A model generated the notes under the pieces. It was not told the origin of the DNA. It did no database searches and saw only the letters and a program-made list of their open reading frames with translations. A stretch of DNA of 64,000 nucleotides. Source: JAWUWD01 sp034112085 (GTDB lineage Bacteria > Bacteroidota > Bacteroidia > Cytophagales > Cyclobacteriaceae). This document shows positions 9,174-18,729 of this stretch, piece after piece; position 1 is the first letter of the stretch; each line of letters begins with the position of its first letter. A program made the translations under genes and the position numbers. The stretch lies in the NCBI GenBank assembly GCA_034112085.1, contig JAWUWD010000086.1, positions 1 through 64,000 of the forward strand, given 5' to 3'.

Positions 9174-10955
9174 TTACGCATCCTCAGCGCTCAATTGCTT
9201 ATCATATAAAGCTTTATAAGCACCATTTTGAGCAAGGAGAGACTCACTAGTCCCTTGCTCTATGATTACACCACCATCCAGGACAATTATCCTATCAGCA
9301 AGTTTAGCGGAAGAGACTCTGTGAGAAATAATCACAGAGGTTCTCCCTACCATGATTTTTTTCAAACTATTGAGTATCGTGTTTTCAGTCTTTGTATCCA
9401 CTGCTGACAAACTATCATCTAACATCAATATTTTTGGGTTTCGAGCAATGGCACGAGCAATTGAGACGCGTTGCTTTTGCCCTCCGGATAGGGTGATTCC
9501 ACGTTCACCAACCTTGGTATTGAACCCTTCAGGGAAATCCAATATGTTTTCATAAAGATCAGCATCCTTTGCTGCTTGTATTATTTGCTCTTCATCGAGC
9601 CCATCTGTTCCGAAAGCAATGTTGTTGATAATGCTGTCTGAAAAAAGAAAAACATCCTGAGGGACGTAACCTATTTGACTTCTTAGAGAAGAGACTTTAT
9701 AAGATTCAATACTTTTGCCGTCTAAGAGAATACTTCCAGATGTACAATCATACATTCTAGAAATCAGTGTAGCGATTGTGCTCTTTCCCGAGCCTGTGGT
9801 ACCAATTATCGCCAAGGATTCTCCAGCATTGATTTCAAAGGAGACTTGTTTCAAGGCTACAATCCCCGAATCTGGATAGGTAAAGCCTACGTTTTGAAAA
9901 GAAATTTTTCCTTGGAGGTCGGCATTGATATTTTCAACACTAACGATATCATTCTTAACATTCAAAAATTCATTGACTCGCTTTTGTGAAGCTGCGGCCC
10001 TTTGGATAATACTGCTTATCCATCCCAATGAGGTGACGGGCCAAGTAAGCAAATTGACATAGATGATAAACTCGGCAATATTTCCATAGGTAAGTGACCC
10101 CTCTATAACTTGACTTCCTCCAGCATATACCGTTAGGACTGTGCTTAGTCCAATCAGAGACATGATCAAAGGGAAGAATAATGCTTGAACCATGGTAAGT
10201 CCCAAAGACTTGACTTTGTATGAGTCGCTTGCATCTTCAAATTTTCTGGTAGAATCATCTTCTCTTACAAATGCCTTTATTACTCTGATTCCTGAAAATG
10301 CCTCTTGTACAAAAGTAGAGAGTCCAGATTGACTTACTTGAATCGCTTCAGAACGTTTGTTGATGATGTTATTCACATAGTAGATGCTTAGCGATAAAAG
10401 AGGTAGTGGGATAAGCGCATATAGTGTCAACTCTACATTGATAGACAACATATAAGGAATCAAAACTAGAAATAGAATTAATAAATTCAGTCCATACATC
10501 ACTGATGGTCCTAGATACATTCTGACCTTACTCACATCTTCTGAGATCCTATTCATCAGGTCTCCCGTATTATTTCTTCTATAGAAGCTTAGTGGAAGAG
10601 ATTGATAATGTGCATATATCTCATTTTTCAAATCATATTCTATCAACCTAGACATGACGATAATCGTCTGACGTACCATAAACAGAAAAACTCCTCTGAG
10701 CAGTGCCATGAGCAAAATGAGTCCTGCAAACACAAGGATGTTGAAGACAATATCTTGATAGACAGCTTTTTGAGTTTCTAATCCATCAAAAGATTGGTAG
10801 TGCGGGATACTCTCCGTTACATAGTCTATAGCAAGCCTTACCAGAGAGGCTGGAATGATTTGAAAAGCATTGGAAATAATAATAAAAAGGACTCCTAAAC
10901 CCAAGTGAAACTTGTATTTGAAAAAGTATTTATTGAGGTGCTTGAGTTCTTTCAC
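9174..10955 (-). CDS. ABC exporter, fused membrane and ATPase domains (MsbA/MdlB-like)
   Basis: 593 residues. Six transmembrane helices in the first ~310 residues form a type IV exporter domain. The ATPase half shows Walker A G-T-T-G-S-G-K-S-T, Q-loop region IGYVPQDVFLF, signature L-S-G-G-Q-K-Q-R, Walker B I-L-M-L-D-D-S-L-S-A-V-D and the switch His in VIISHRVS. Works as a homodimer or heterodimer pumping lipids, peptides or drugs; the substrate cannot be read from sequence. Monocistronic on the minus strand, convergent with rnr and divergent from the leucine dehydrogenase gene. Confidence 0.92.
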   Translation of the reverse strand: MKELKHLNKYFFKYKFHLGLGVLFIIISNAFQIIPASLVRLAIDYVTESIPHYQSFDGLETQKAVYQDIVFNILVFAGLILLMALLRGVFLFMVRQTIIVMSRLIEYDLKNEIYAHYQSLPLSFYRRNNTGDLMNRISEDVSKVRMYLGPSVMYGLNLLILFLVLIPYMLSINVELTLYALIPLPLLSLSIYYVNNIINKRSEAIQVSQSGLSTFVQEAFSGIRVIKAFVREDDSTRKFEDASDSYKVKSLGLTMVQALFFPLIMSLIGLSTVLTVYAGGSQVIEGSLTYGNIAEFIIYVNLLTWPVTSLGWISSIIQRAAASQKRVNEFLNVKNDIVSVENINADLQGKISFQNVGFTYPDSGIVALKQVSFEINAGESLAIIGTTGSGKSTIATLISRMYDCTSGSILLDGKSIESYKVSSLRSQIGYVPQDVFLFSDSIINNIAFGTDGLDEEQIIQAAKDADLYENILDFPEGFNTKVGERGITLSGGQKQRVSIARAIARNPKILMLDDSLSAVDTKTENTILNSLKKIMVGRTSVIISHRVSSAKLADRIIVLDGGVIIEQGTSESLLAQNGAYKALYDKQLSAEDA

Positions 10956-11099
10956 TGGATTCTATTACGGACGTAATGGTTATTGGTTCGAAGTAAGATA
11001 TAAAATTGATAATGATCAAAAATAACGCTAATTTTGCGCTCAAATTTAGAAACAGTTCTTCTTTGTTTTTGTAGAAGACTTGGCAATAAACTTACGATT

Positions 11100-12200
11100 A
11101 TGATGGATGTTAACGAAATGGAATCAGTGGACAATTCACTATTCGCGCAAGTATCGACAATGGGGCACGAGCAAGTAGTGTTCTGTCATGATGAGGCGAC
11201 TGGGTTGAAAGCAATAATTGGAATTCATAATACGGTACTTGGACCAGCACTTGGTGGAACTCGTATGTGGAAATATACTTCTGAGGCAGAAGCACTCACA
11301 GATGTCTTGAGGCTTTCTAGAGGAATGACCTATAAGGCGGCTATTTCTGGATTGAATTTAGGTGGTGGCAAGGCAGTCCTAATAGGCGATGCTAGCCATA
11401 TGAAGACTGAAGCTTTTTTGAGAAGATTTGGTCGATTTGTAGAAAGCTTAGGTGGTAAATATATCACTGCCGAAGATGTAAACATGAAAACTCGTGACAT
11501 GGAATATATCGCCATGGAAACACAGCATGTTACTGGACTTCCAGAGACTATGGGTGGAGGTGGAGACCCTTCTCCAGTTACTGCTTTTGGTACTTATATG
11601 GGAATGAAAGCTGCGGCTAAGAAAGTTTATGGAAGCGATGACCTAAGTGGTAAAAAAATTGGAGTACAAGGTGTTGGGCAAGTTGGGATGTATCTGGTAG
11701 AGCACTTGACTAAAGAGAATGCTGAAGTATATGTTACTGACATTGCTCAGGGCAAATTAAAGATGATGTCTGACAAGTACGGTTCTAAGATTGTTGGGAT
11801 GGATGAGATATATGATCTTGATATGGATATATATGCACCGTGTGCCTTAGGAGCAACTCTGAATGATGACACTATTGGTAGATTGAAATGTCAAGTAGTA
11901 GCAGGTGCTGCTAACAATCAATTGAAAGACGAAACAAAACACGGGTATATGTTGATGGAAAAAGGGATTGCTTATGCACCAGACTTTTTGATCAATGCTG
12001 GTGGACTTATCAATGTATATGCAGAATATTTGGGTAGCTACAATAGAGACAGTGCCTACTTACAAGCAGAGAAGATATATGATACTTGTTTGAATATTTT
12101 GAATGTAGCTGATGCTGAGAAGATCTCAGCACAGGAAGCTGCTATCAAACTAGCTCAAGAGCGAATTGATGCAATGGGCAGAGTTAAGTTGTCTTATTAA
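11100..12200 (+). CDS. ldh: Leucine dehydrogenase (Glu/Leu/Phe/Val dehydrogenase family)
   Basis: 366 residues from the ATG at 11100 (the next codon, 11103, is also ATG). It catalyses NAD-dependent reversible oxidative deamination of branched-chain amino acids to 2-oxoacids. Visible: GPALGGTRM near residue 52, the glycine-rich substrate site L-N-L-G-G-G-K-A with catalytic Lys, the T-A-E-D-V-N loop, and a Rossmann fingerprint G-V-Q-G-V-G-Q-V-G. The C-terminal INAGGLINVYAEY matches the family. Length and motifs point to Leu rather than Glu dehydrogenase; valine dehydrogenase is the nearest alternative. It precedes nusB by 50 bases. Confidence 0.92.
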   Translation: MMDVNEMESVDNSLFAQVSTMGHEQVVFCHDEATGLKAIIGIHNTVLGPALGGTRMWKYTSEAEALTDVLRLSRGMTYKAAISGLNLGGGKAVLIGDASHMKTEAFLRRFGRFVESLGGKYITAEDVNMKTRDMEYIAMETQHVTGLPETMGGGGDPSPVTAFGTYMGMKAAAKKVYGSDDLSGKKIGVQGVGQVGMYLVEHLTKENAEVYVTDIAQGKLKMMSDKYGSKIVGMDEIYDLDMDIYAPCALGATLNDDTIGRLKCQVVAGAANNQLKDETKHGYMLMEKGIAYAPDFLINAGGLINVYAEYLGSYNRDSAYLQAEKIYDTCLNILNVADAEKISAQEAAIKLAQERIDAMGRVKLSY

Positions 12201-12249
12201 TTTGCGAAACGACATTATTTAAGAAATTATTCACGTTCTTTATTTATAG

Positions 12250-13389
12250 ATGCTCAACAGACGAACATTACGTATCAAAGCAATGCAAAGCCTTTTTGCC
12301 TTCGAAAGAAGCAAGGCTTCAAACTTCAATATTGCCAAAGACAGGATCGCTGAAGCTTTTGCTCCAGATCTCAACTCGATGGAGGTACAAGACAAGGTGT
12401 TGCTCACTGCGCAAAAGAAAGAAGCTACTGCCTTGTTTGTAGAGTATTATGCTCAGCAGATAGAAGTCAAAGCGAGTGCTGAGGATAAAATCAATCTTGC
12501 CGTTAACAACAACATCACTACCTATTTTGATGATGTAAAGAAGGATAAGAAGGTTATTGAGAAGCACATGATCAATGAGGCAGAAGGCTTGATGGATCAG
12601 TACGTGATGATCTTATTGCTATTGACAGAGTTTGCAGATATAGCAGCTACAGATAGCAAATACAAGACAGACAATTTTGTTAATAATGTGTTAATCAAAG
12701 CGATTAAGTTTAATAAGCCACTTGAAAACATCATATTGAGGCATCAATTGAGCTGGGGAGGGCTGAATGACGAACTTAGAGAGTGGTACCGAGATACTAT
12801 CAGAACAACAGATATGTATCAAGATTACCTCAAGTTAGAATCACCATCCTTTGATCAAGACAAAGAGATTGTTGAGTATGTAGTAAAGACTATTGTTTTC
12901 AAAAGCGATGTTGTTACTGCTTATATGGAGGAAAAAGACCTCTATTGGACGGAAAACAAGGCAATCGTAAAGAGTATGGTTTTGAAAACGATCAAAGCCA
13001 TTGACCCTGAAAAGGCTGAAGATTTTGAACCTGCTGAGCTTTCATACAATTGGGAAGAGGACAAAGAGTTTTTTATTAATATATTTAAAGAAACTCTTGA
13101 CCTTGACAAAGAGTATAAGGACTTAATAGCAAGCAAAACGGTAAACTGGGATATAGAGAGATTGGCAAGTGTGGATCGTATCATTATGGAGATGGCGATC
13201 ACTGAGATGCTCAATTTTAGAAGTATACCACTGAAAGTAACCATCAACGAATACATAGAGTTGGCGAAAAACTACAGCACACCAAATAGCAAGCAATTTA
13301 TTAATGGTATTTTGGATGGTATATCTAAAGAACTTAATGAAAATGGTAAAATTCGAAAAAGTGGTCGAGGTTTAATTGATAACAAATAA
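12250..13389 (+). CDS. nusB: NusB-type transcription antitermination factor, long Bacteroidota form
   Basis: 379 residues, more than twice the ~140-160 residues of proteobacterial NusB. The N-terminus (LNRRTLRIKAMQSLFAFERSK) and the C-terminal ~100 residues (NWDIERLASVDRIIMEMAITEML..IPLKVTINEYIELAKNYSTPNSKQFINGILD) are the two halves of the canonical fold. The middle ~200 residues are a helical insertion enriched in Lys/Glu. NusB with NusE (S10) binds boxA in rRNA leaders to prevent premature termination. The long form is usual in Bacteroidota; the insertion's role is unknown. The stop overlaps nothing and the YtxH gene starts four bases later. Confidence 0.93.
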   Translation: MLNRRTLRIKAMQSLFAFERSKASNFNIAKDRIAEAFAPDLNSMEVQDKVLLTAQKKEATALFVEYYAQQIEVKASAEDKINLAVNNNITTYFDDVKKDKKVIEKHMINEAEGLMDQYVMILLLLTEFADIAATDSKYKTDNFVNNVLIKAIKFNKPLENIILRHQLSWGGLNDELREWYRDTIRTTDMYQDYLKLESPSFDQDKEIVEYVVKTIVFKSDVVTAYMEEKDLYWTENKAIVKSMVLKTIKAIDPEKAEDFEPAELSYNWEEDKEFFINIFKETLDLDKEYKDLIASKTVNWDIERLASVDRIIMEMAITEMLNFRSIPLKVTINEYIELAKNYSTPNSKQFINGILDGISKELNENGKIRKSGRGLIDNK

Positions 13390-13393
13390 TATT

Positions 13394-13711
13394 ATGAGCA
13401 GAAAATCAACAAATACGCTATTGGCCTTTCTTACTGGAGCAACAGCAGGTGTTCTATTAGGAATTTTATTTGCTCCTGACAAAGGGTCCAACACAAGAGA
13501 TAAACTATCTTTTAAATTAGACTCTTATAAAAAAATGTTGGAAGAACTTGTGGAAGACCTAGTTCAAGGAAAAGAAATTCCTTTGACAGCAGCTAAGTCA
13601 GAAGGCGAAAAGGTAGTCAATGATGCAAAAGAAAAAGCGGAGAGACTACTAGCAGATGTGGATGAGTTGATCGGACATATCAAGAGTGGTGAAACGGAGG
13701 ATTTGAATTAG
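13394..13711 (+). CDS. YtxH-domain membrane protein
   Basis: 105 residues from the ATG at 13394 (MSRKSTN..). An N-terminal Gly-rich transmembrane segment L-T-G-A-T-A-G-V-L-L-G-I-L-F-A-P-D-K-G is the typical YtxH signature, followed by a charged helical or coiled-coil tail. Family members are stress-associated envelope proteins of unknown biochemical role. The four-base gap after nusB and the 42-base gap before the DUF1573 gene suggest one transcript. Confidence 0.85.
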   Translation: MSRKSTNTLLAFLTGATAGVLLGILFAPDKGSNTRDKLSFKLDSYKKMLEELVEDLVQGKEIPLTAAKSEGEKVVNDAKEKAERLLADVDELIGHIKSGETEDLN

Positions 13712-13753
13712 AATAATAAGTAGTAGATTTTTTAATAATAAATAAATAATACG

Positions 13754-14293
13754 ATGAAGTTAGTATTGAAGACGTTTATGGCAGCAATCCTCATAGTAGG
13801 ATTCACTAGCTGTGGAAACAAAGAACAAGAGAAAAAAATTGCTGAATTGGAAAGTAAGCTAGAGTCGCTATCAGCTGGAACAGCTGCTACTCCATCTGCA
13901 GCCGCACCAGTAAAAGAAGAGAAGCCTGAGGGACCTCTTCCAGTATTCGAATTTACTGGAACTGACCATGATTTTGGTACAATCAATGAAGGAGATGTAG
14001 TAGAGCATACTTTTGAATTCACAAATAACGGTGAAGCACCTTTGATCATTCAAAATGCAACTGGATCATGTGGGTGTACAGTTCCTACCTGGTCTAAAGA
14101 ACCTATCCCAGTTGGTGGAGTAGGTATTGTTACCGCTAAGTTCAACAGTAAGGGCAAGCCTAACGTACAGAACAAAACAGTAACTATCACAGCTAACACT
14201 TGGCCTAAGCAAACAAGACTTAAAATCAAAGCGTTGGTAACTCCAGCTGCTAAAGATTTAGTTCCTGTATCGAGCGATGGACCTGTGAAGTAA
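13754..14293 (+). CDS. DUF1573-domain lipoprotein
   Basis: 179 residues. Lipoprotein signal peptide with lipobox G-F-T-S-C (Cys20). A short coiled-coil (EKKIAELESKLESL) and an Ala/Pro linker lead to a DUF1573 domain: H-D-F-G-T-I-N-E-G-D, then F-T-N-N-G-E-A-P-L-I-I, then the S-C-G-C-T cysteine pair. DUF1573 is an Ig-like fold widespread in Bacteroidota envelopes, with no established function. Last gene before a strong terminator, probably cotranscribed with nusB and the YtxH gene. Confidence 0.92.
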   Translation: MKLVLKTFMAAILIVGFTSCGNKEQEKKIAELESKLESLSAGTAATPSAAAPVKEEKPEGPLPVFEFTGTDHDFGTINEGDVVEHTFEFTNNGEAPLIIQNATGSCGCTVPTWSKEPIPVGGVGIVTAKFNSKGKPNVQNKTVTITANTWPKQTRLKIKALVTPAAKDLVPVSSDGPVK

Positions 14294-14314
14294 AGAGCTT
14301 AAGTACATTATAAA

Positions 14315-14347
14315 AAGTCCCAACCTTGTTAAGGTTGGGACTTTTTT
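14315..14347 (+). terminator. Strong Rho-independent terminator after the nusB cluster
   Basis: 13-bp perfect stem AAGTCCCAACCTT (14315-14327) / AAGGTTGGGACTT (14331-14343), three-base loop, T run to 14347. Confidence 0.95.
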
Positions 14348-14725
14348 GTGCCTAAGAATCTTCTATTAGGTTACATAGAAACTCCAATACTCAGACTTTT
14401 CTTTTTTTGGCCACATACGCAAGCCTAAAATCAGAAAGTTAAAAAATCGCAAACACTGTAAAGAGTATGGGATTACGTAATAGTCTCATTACGCGGGAAG
14501 TTATCTATCTTCAAATCTGGTAACTTAGAGAAGTCAGAAGCAATTAAAATAATTATGTGCGACTTAACTTCTATAGATTAGAGCTCTCATAAAAACGAGA
14601 TGGTCCGAACGTTAGATATTCTAAATAAACTATAATTGTTGTAAGGACCGTTCATGGTTTATAGTGTCTTACTGACGATCATAAGTTCTGTTAGATTTCT
14701 CGTAAATCAATTGATGGCACTGGTG
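14348..14725. other. AT-rich non-coding stretch
   Basis: About 380 bases without a credible gene, downstream of the minus-strand membrane protein and downstream of the nusB terminator. It holds a 10-bp palindrome ATTACGTAAT (14472-14481) and no tRNA-like or CRISPR-like structure that I can see. Confidence 0.6.
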
Positions 14726-15922
14726 TCACACAACTACTCCAAGCCACTTCAAAATAAAGGTTTTTGGTAAATTCATTATCAATGACAATAAAAAAAAACT
14801 AACAATTACAATATTGAAATAACTAGTATCATGCTGTGCTCTTTCATATTTTAAATTTCCTAGGAGCACAATAAAAACCGGGGTTGAAAATGGGGCTAAT
14901 ATTCTATAATCGAAAGCATCAAAAGGAGATAATTTTCTAATAATCACAATAAAAGCGAGATAAAATAAGCTTGAAAAAACAGTTATAAGTTGAGGGGTTC
15001 CTTTAAAAGAATTCATGTTTAGATGATTCCTTTTTCTGAAAATGTAATAGCAAACAATAAGTTGCAGTGCTAATAAGAAAATAAATAATAGATCCATAGA
15101 CCAATAAAATTTTCTAGCAATGAATAGCTCATTAATAAATCCATTGATAAATAACTTTAAGAAAGCTGACCATGATTCTACTTCAGGAAATATTCTGGGG
15201 TGACCACCAAAAAAGCCTCCTGACATATAATAATTGTTTAGTAGATAGCAAAAAATCAATAAACTCGATATTGAAATCACAATAGTTAGTTGCTTCGCAA
15301 TACTATATTTTTTCTGCAGAAAAAGGATAACCGTGATAATGGCAATATAAAAAAAATAGATTAGTCCCGCATATCTCAACAATGTCATAGACACCAAGCA
15401 AAAGATTAATAAAACCGTATTGATATATGAATTTTTTAATGAAAACATCCTCTCTATTAGGTACAATAACCAAAGCAGAAAAAACAAGAACACACCTTCT
15501 GACCAAGTGTATGAAAACACCTCTAGAAGGTTAAATGAGCAGAAATAACATGCAGGGAACAGGCTATTTACTCCATACCAATAGTACAATAAAATAAAAA
15601 TGAATCCCAAAAAAAAAGTGTTGGTCAGTTTAGATGAAATAAAAGGATCAAACTCCGTTAAATAAGAAATCAATGCGATTAAAGCAGGATAACCAACTGG
15701 CCAAGTAGCCATGTAGGATTCAAGGGAAGTTTCGTCAAATGGATAAGTTGTAGGAGCAACAAACCCTTTACCTGCTAGATAGTTAGCCGCAGATTTAGTG
15801 TAAAATGAAGAATCCGGACTCATATATCCAGTTGATTCTACATTGATTCTTATAGCTAGACATACGCAAATACAGGCGTATAGAATTAAAAGTTGAAGCT
15901 TAGTATTTTTAAGGGTCGACAT
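14726..15922 (-). CDS. Polytopic membrane protein, possible GT-C-fold glycosyltransferase
   Basis: 398 residues, roughly ten hydrophobic segments. After the first helix there is a loop S-P-D-S-S-F-Y-T-K-S-A-A-N-Y-L followed by TWPVGYPALIALISY. This placement of an acidic residue in the first extracytoplasmic loop and a 'YP' motif before helix 2 is like PMT/ArnT-type (GT39/GT83) lipid-linked sugar transferases, so it may glycosylate a lipid or protein outside the membrane. I cannot name a substrate. The gene stands alone between two ~400-base non-coding stretches, and its codons are more AT-rich and Ile/Phe/Leu-rich than its neighbours', which suggests possible acquisition. Confidence 0.65.
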   Translation of the reverse strand: MSTLKNTKLQLLILYACICVCLAIRINVESTGYMSPDSSFYTKSAANYLAGKGFVAPTTYPFDETSLESYMATWPVGYPALIALISYLTEFDPFISSKLTNTFFLGFIFILLYYWYGVNSLFPACYFCSFNLLEVFSYTWSEGVFLFFLLWLLYLIERMFSLKNSYINTVLLIFCLVSMTLLRYAGLIYFFYIAIITVILFLQKKYSIAKQLTIVISISSLLIFCYLLNNYYMSGGFFGGHPRIFPEVESWSAFLKLFINGFINELFIARKFYWSMDLLFIFLLALQLIVCYYIFRKRNHLNMNSFKGTPQLITVFSSLFYLAFIVIIRKLSPFDAFDYRILAPFSTPVFIVLLGNLKYERAQHDTSYFNIVIVSFFLLSLIMNLPKTFILKWLGVVV

Positions 15923-16307
15923 TTATAACTGATCCTATGTTATGAAACCTAACACTGTAATATACGATATGTGTGCGATTTCTATTCAAATAGAAGTCAT
16001 TTCAAATATAGTCCGATGAACTATAGCATTTCTTTAAAACTGCTAAATCTCTATTATTATGGTTTTAGCATCTGTGATTTATCTCATCATTAGAGTTCTT
16101 AGAGTGACTCTAAGTAGGATTAGTAATTATAGCCAATTGACAGGCCTATCAATTCGAGTTGGGGAAATTATCTGACACAGTTGTCATTTCGTAGAGCAAC
16201 AAAGAAATCTTTACCGCCAACGCATCAACTTCTTTTCTCTATAGGAATATATCCTTAGTGACGACCTGTGGAGTAGATTACTGATACCGGAATAAATTCG
16301 GCAAAAA
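15923..16307. other. AT-rich non-coding stretch
   Basis: About 385 bases upstream of the GT-C-like gene and downstream of lpdA. It presumably carries the promoter of the GT-C-like gene near 15923-15990. An imperfect hairpin TTAGAGT (16090-16096) / ACTCTAA (16107-16113) is visible. Nothing else is recognisable. Confidence 0.55.
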
Positions 16308-16341
16308 AAAGGCACTTTCAATTTCTTGAAAGTGCCTTTTT
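16308..16341 (-). terminator. Rho-independent terminator of lpdA
   Basis: 15-bp stem AAAAGGCACTTTCAA (16308-16322) / TTGAAAGTGCCTTTT (16327-16341) with a four-base loop. On the minus strand it is followed by a U run, 20 bases after the lpdA stop. Confidence 0.93.
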
Positions 16342-16361
16342 GAGTATTGTTCTAACTCTTA

Positions 16362-17759
16362 TTATAAATGAATCACTTCACCATAAGCCATGGCAGTAGC
16401 TTCCATAATTGCTTCCGACATCGTAGGGTGAGGGTGGATCGTCTTGATGATCTCATGACCAGTAGTCTCTAGCTTTCTAGCTGCTACTGTTTCTGCAATC
16501 ATCTCAGTTACGTTTGCCCCGATCATATGACATCCTAGCCATTCTCCATACTTGGCATCGTAGATTACTTTGACAAAACCATCTTTGGCACCAGCGGCAC
16601 TTGCCTTACCAGAGGCAGAGAATGGGAATTTACCGACCTTGATTTCGTAGCCCGCCTCTATGGCAGCCTTCTCTGTATATCCTACAGAGGCGATCTCTGG
16701 ATTACAATATGTACATCCTGGAATATTATTGTAGTCGATAGGCTCTGGGCTCTGACCCACTATCTTCTCAACACAAGTGATGCCTTCAGCAGAAGCCACA
16801 TGTGCTAATGCTGGTCCATGTACGATGTCACCGATCGCATATACTCCAGGTATATTTGTTTTATAGTAGTCATCTACCAATATTTTTCCTTTATCAGTAG
16901 CAACGCCTACATCTTCAAGGCCTATACCTTCAAGATTAGTCGCGACACCTACTGCAGAAAGTACTACATCACAGTCGATCACTTCATCTCCTTTCTTAGT
17001 CTTCACCGATACTTTACAGCCTTTGCCTTTGGTGTCAACATTGGTCACCTCAGCATTGGTCATGATCGTCATTCCTGACTTTTTGAATGTTTTCTCCAAT
17101 TGCTTAGAAACATCTATATCCTCTACAGGAACGATATTAGGCATATATTCTACGATGGTCACGTCAGTTCCCATAGTTGAATAGAAGTAGGCAAACTCAA
17201 CACCAATAGCTCCTGATCCTACAACAACCATTTTCTTAGGGCGTGTTGTAAGCGTCATTGCTTTGCGATATCCTATGATCTTCTTACCATCGATTGGCAT
17301 TGTAGGAAGTTCTCTTGATCGAGTTCCTGTAGCCAGGATAATATGATCTGCACTATAGTCTACTGCAGCACCTTTTTCATCCGTAACAGTTACTTTTTTA
17401 CCCGTCTTCAATTTTCCAAAACCTTGGATATGATCGATCTTATTCTTCTTGAATAAGAACTGAATTCCTTTACTCATCCCTCCAGCAACATCTCTACTTC
17501 TCTTGACCACTGCTTCAAAATCAACTGATGCATCAGGAACACTTATTCCGTAGTCATTGGCATGCTGTATATATTCGAATACGTTGGCACTCTTAAGCAA
17601 AGCTTTGGTAGGAATACATCCCCAGTTGAGACAAATACCACCTAGCTCAGAACGCTCTACAACACCCACTTTCAACCCAAGTTGGGAAGCTCTAATAGCA
17701 GCCACATATCCTCCAGGGCCACTGCCTATTACGATAAGATCATATTTTGTTGTTGACAT
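16362..17759 (-). CDS. lpdA: Dihydrolipoyl dehydrogenase (E3)
   Basis: 465 residues. FAD-binding G-S-G-P-G-G-Y at the N-terminus, redox disulfide in G-G-I-C-L-N-W-G-C-I-P-T-K (Cys43, Cys48), NAD-binding V-V-G-S-G-A-I-G-V-E-F, second FAD motif Y-A-I-G-D-I, and the C-terminal catalytic His-Glu in I-H-P-H-P-T-M-S-E-A. It reoxidises dihydrolipoamide in the pyruvate and 2-oxoglutarate dehydrogenase complexes and the glycine cleavage system. pdhA lies 8 kb away; other complex subunits are not in the window. Confidence 0.97.
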   Translation of the reverse strand: MSTTKYDLIVIGSGPGGYVAAIRASQLGLKVGVVERSELGGICLNWGCIPTKALLKSANVFEYIQHANDYGISVPDASVDFEAVVKRSRDVAGGMSKGIQFLFKKNKIDHIQGFGKLKTGKKVTVTDEKGAAVDYSADHIILATGTRSRELPTMPIDGKKIIGYRKAMTLTTRPKKMVVVGSGAIGVEFAYFYSTMGTDVTIVEYMPNIVPVEDIDVSKQLEKTFKKSGMTIMTNAEVTNVDTKGKGCKVSVKTKKGDEVIDCDVVLSAVGVATNLEGIGLEDVGVATDKGKILVDDYYKTNIPGVYAIGDIVHGPALAHVASAEGITCVEKIVGQSPEPIDYNNIPGCTYCNPEIASVGYTEKAAIEAGYEIKVGKFPFSASGKASAAGAKDGFVKVIYDAKYGEWLGCHMIGANVTEMIAETVAARKLETTGHEIIKTIHPHPTMSEAIMEATAMAYGEVIHL

Positions 17760-17915
17760 ATGTTTTCTGTTTTGAAGTCTAAAATTCGTGCTTGCAAATT
17801 TAAGCGAAATACGCAGAGAAAAAAATGAGTTGGTGGTGTATCAGCTTTTCACTTTCTTTGGGGTGAAATAGCATCTTTGAGATGCCAATATAGATTTGAT
17901 AAACTTACTTTATAT

Positions 17916-18662
17916 ATGAAATTACTCGAAGGAAAAACGGCACTTATCACTGGTGCATCTAAAGGAATTGGGCGCGCGATTGCCAACAGATATGCAGAGC
18001 AAGGAGCCAATGTTGCATTTACTTACCTCTCTAGTGTAGAAAAAGGTGAAGCGCTTGTCGCTGAACTCGAGGCAAAGGGAATCAAAGCCAAAGGATATAG
18101 ATCTGATGCTTCTGACTTTGCCGCTGCTGATCAACTAATCAATGAGGTGGTTACAGACTTTGGGTCACTGGATATACTCATCAACAATGCTGGTATCACT
18201 AAAGATAATTTGATGATGCGCATGACCGAAGAGATGTGGGATCAAGTAATCAATGTCAATCTTAAGTCATGTTTCAATACTGTGAAAGCAGCAACTAGAA
18301 CAATGATGAAGCAACGTTCTGGATCTATTATTAATATGACTTCAGTAGTTGGACTCAAAGGAAATGCTGGACAAGCTAACTATTCTGCTTCTAAAGCTGG
18401 AATCTTGGGGTTCACTAAATCTATTGCCCTTGAACTAGGATCTAGAGGGGTAAGGTCAAATGCCATTGCTCCTGGGTTTATCGAGACAGAGATGACTGAT
18501 GCTTTGGATGAAAAGACTGTTCAAGGATGGAGAGATGCTATTCCTTTGAGAAGAGGAGGTCGGCCAGAAGATGTTGCAGATGCCTGTGTATTCTTAGGAT
18601 CAGATATGTCGTCTTACATCACTGGACAAGTGATCCAAGTTGATGGTGGGATGTTGACTTAA
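17916..18662 (+). CDS. fabG: 3-oxoacyl-[acyl-carrier-protein] reductase
   Basis: 248 residues from the ATG at 17916. Short-chain dehydrogenase with the NADPH motif T-G-A-S-K-G-I-G (residues 12-19), N-N-A-G (90-93), and catalytic Ser143-Tyr156-Lys160. The C-terminus ends ITGQVIQVDGGM, typical of FabG. It reduces 3-oxoacyl-ACP in fatty-acid elongation. Diverges from lpdA and is followed by a terminator, so it is probably transcribed alone. Confidence 0.95.
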   Translation: MKLLEGKTALITGASKGIGRAIANRYAEQGANVAFTYLSSVEKGEALVAELEAKGIKAKGYRSDASDFAAADQLINEVVTDFGSLDILINNAGITKDNLMMRMTEEMWDQVINVNLKSCFNTVKAATRTMMKQRSGSIINMTSVVGLKGNAGQANYSASKAGILGFTKSIALELGSRGVRSNAIAPGFIETEMTDALDEKTVQGWRDAIPLRRGGRPEDVADACVFLGSDMSSYITGQVIQVDGGMLT

Positions 18663-18688
18663 TAATTCGATTACAAATTAATATTGAG

Positions 18689-18712
18689 AGGCTGTTTTCG
18701 AACGGCCTTTTT
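18689..18712 (+). terminator. Terminator after fabG
   Basis: Stem AGGCTGTT (18689-18696) / AACGGCCT (18701-18708) with one G-T pair, TTCG tetraloop and a following T run. Confidence 0.8.
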
Positions 18713-18729
18713 TATTACATTTCTGATAA

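Noticed and set aside
14570..14700. Possible tRNA-like segment near GGTCCGAACG
   Set aside because: No cloverleaf can be folded by eye; the T-arm and anticodon stem are missing.
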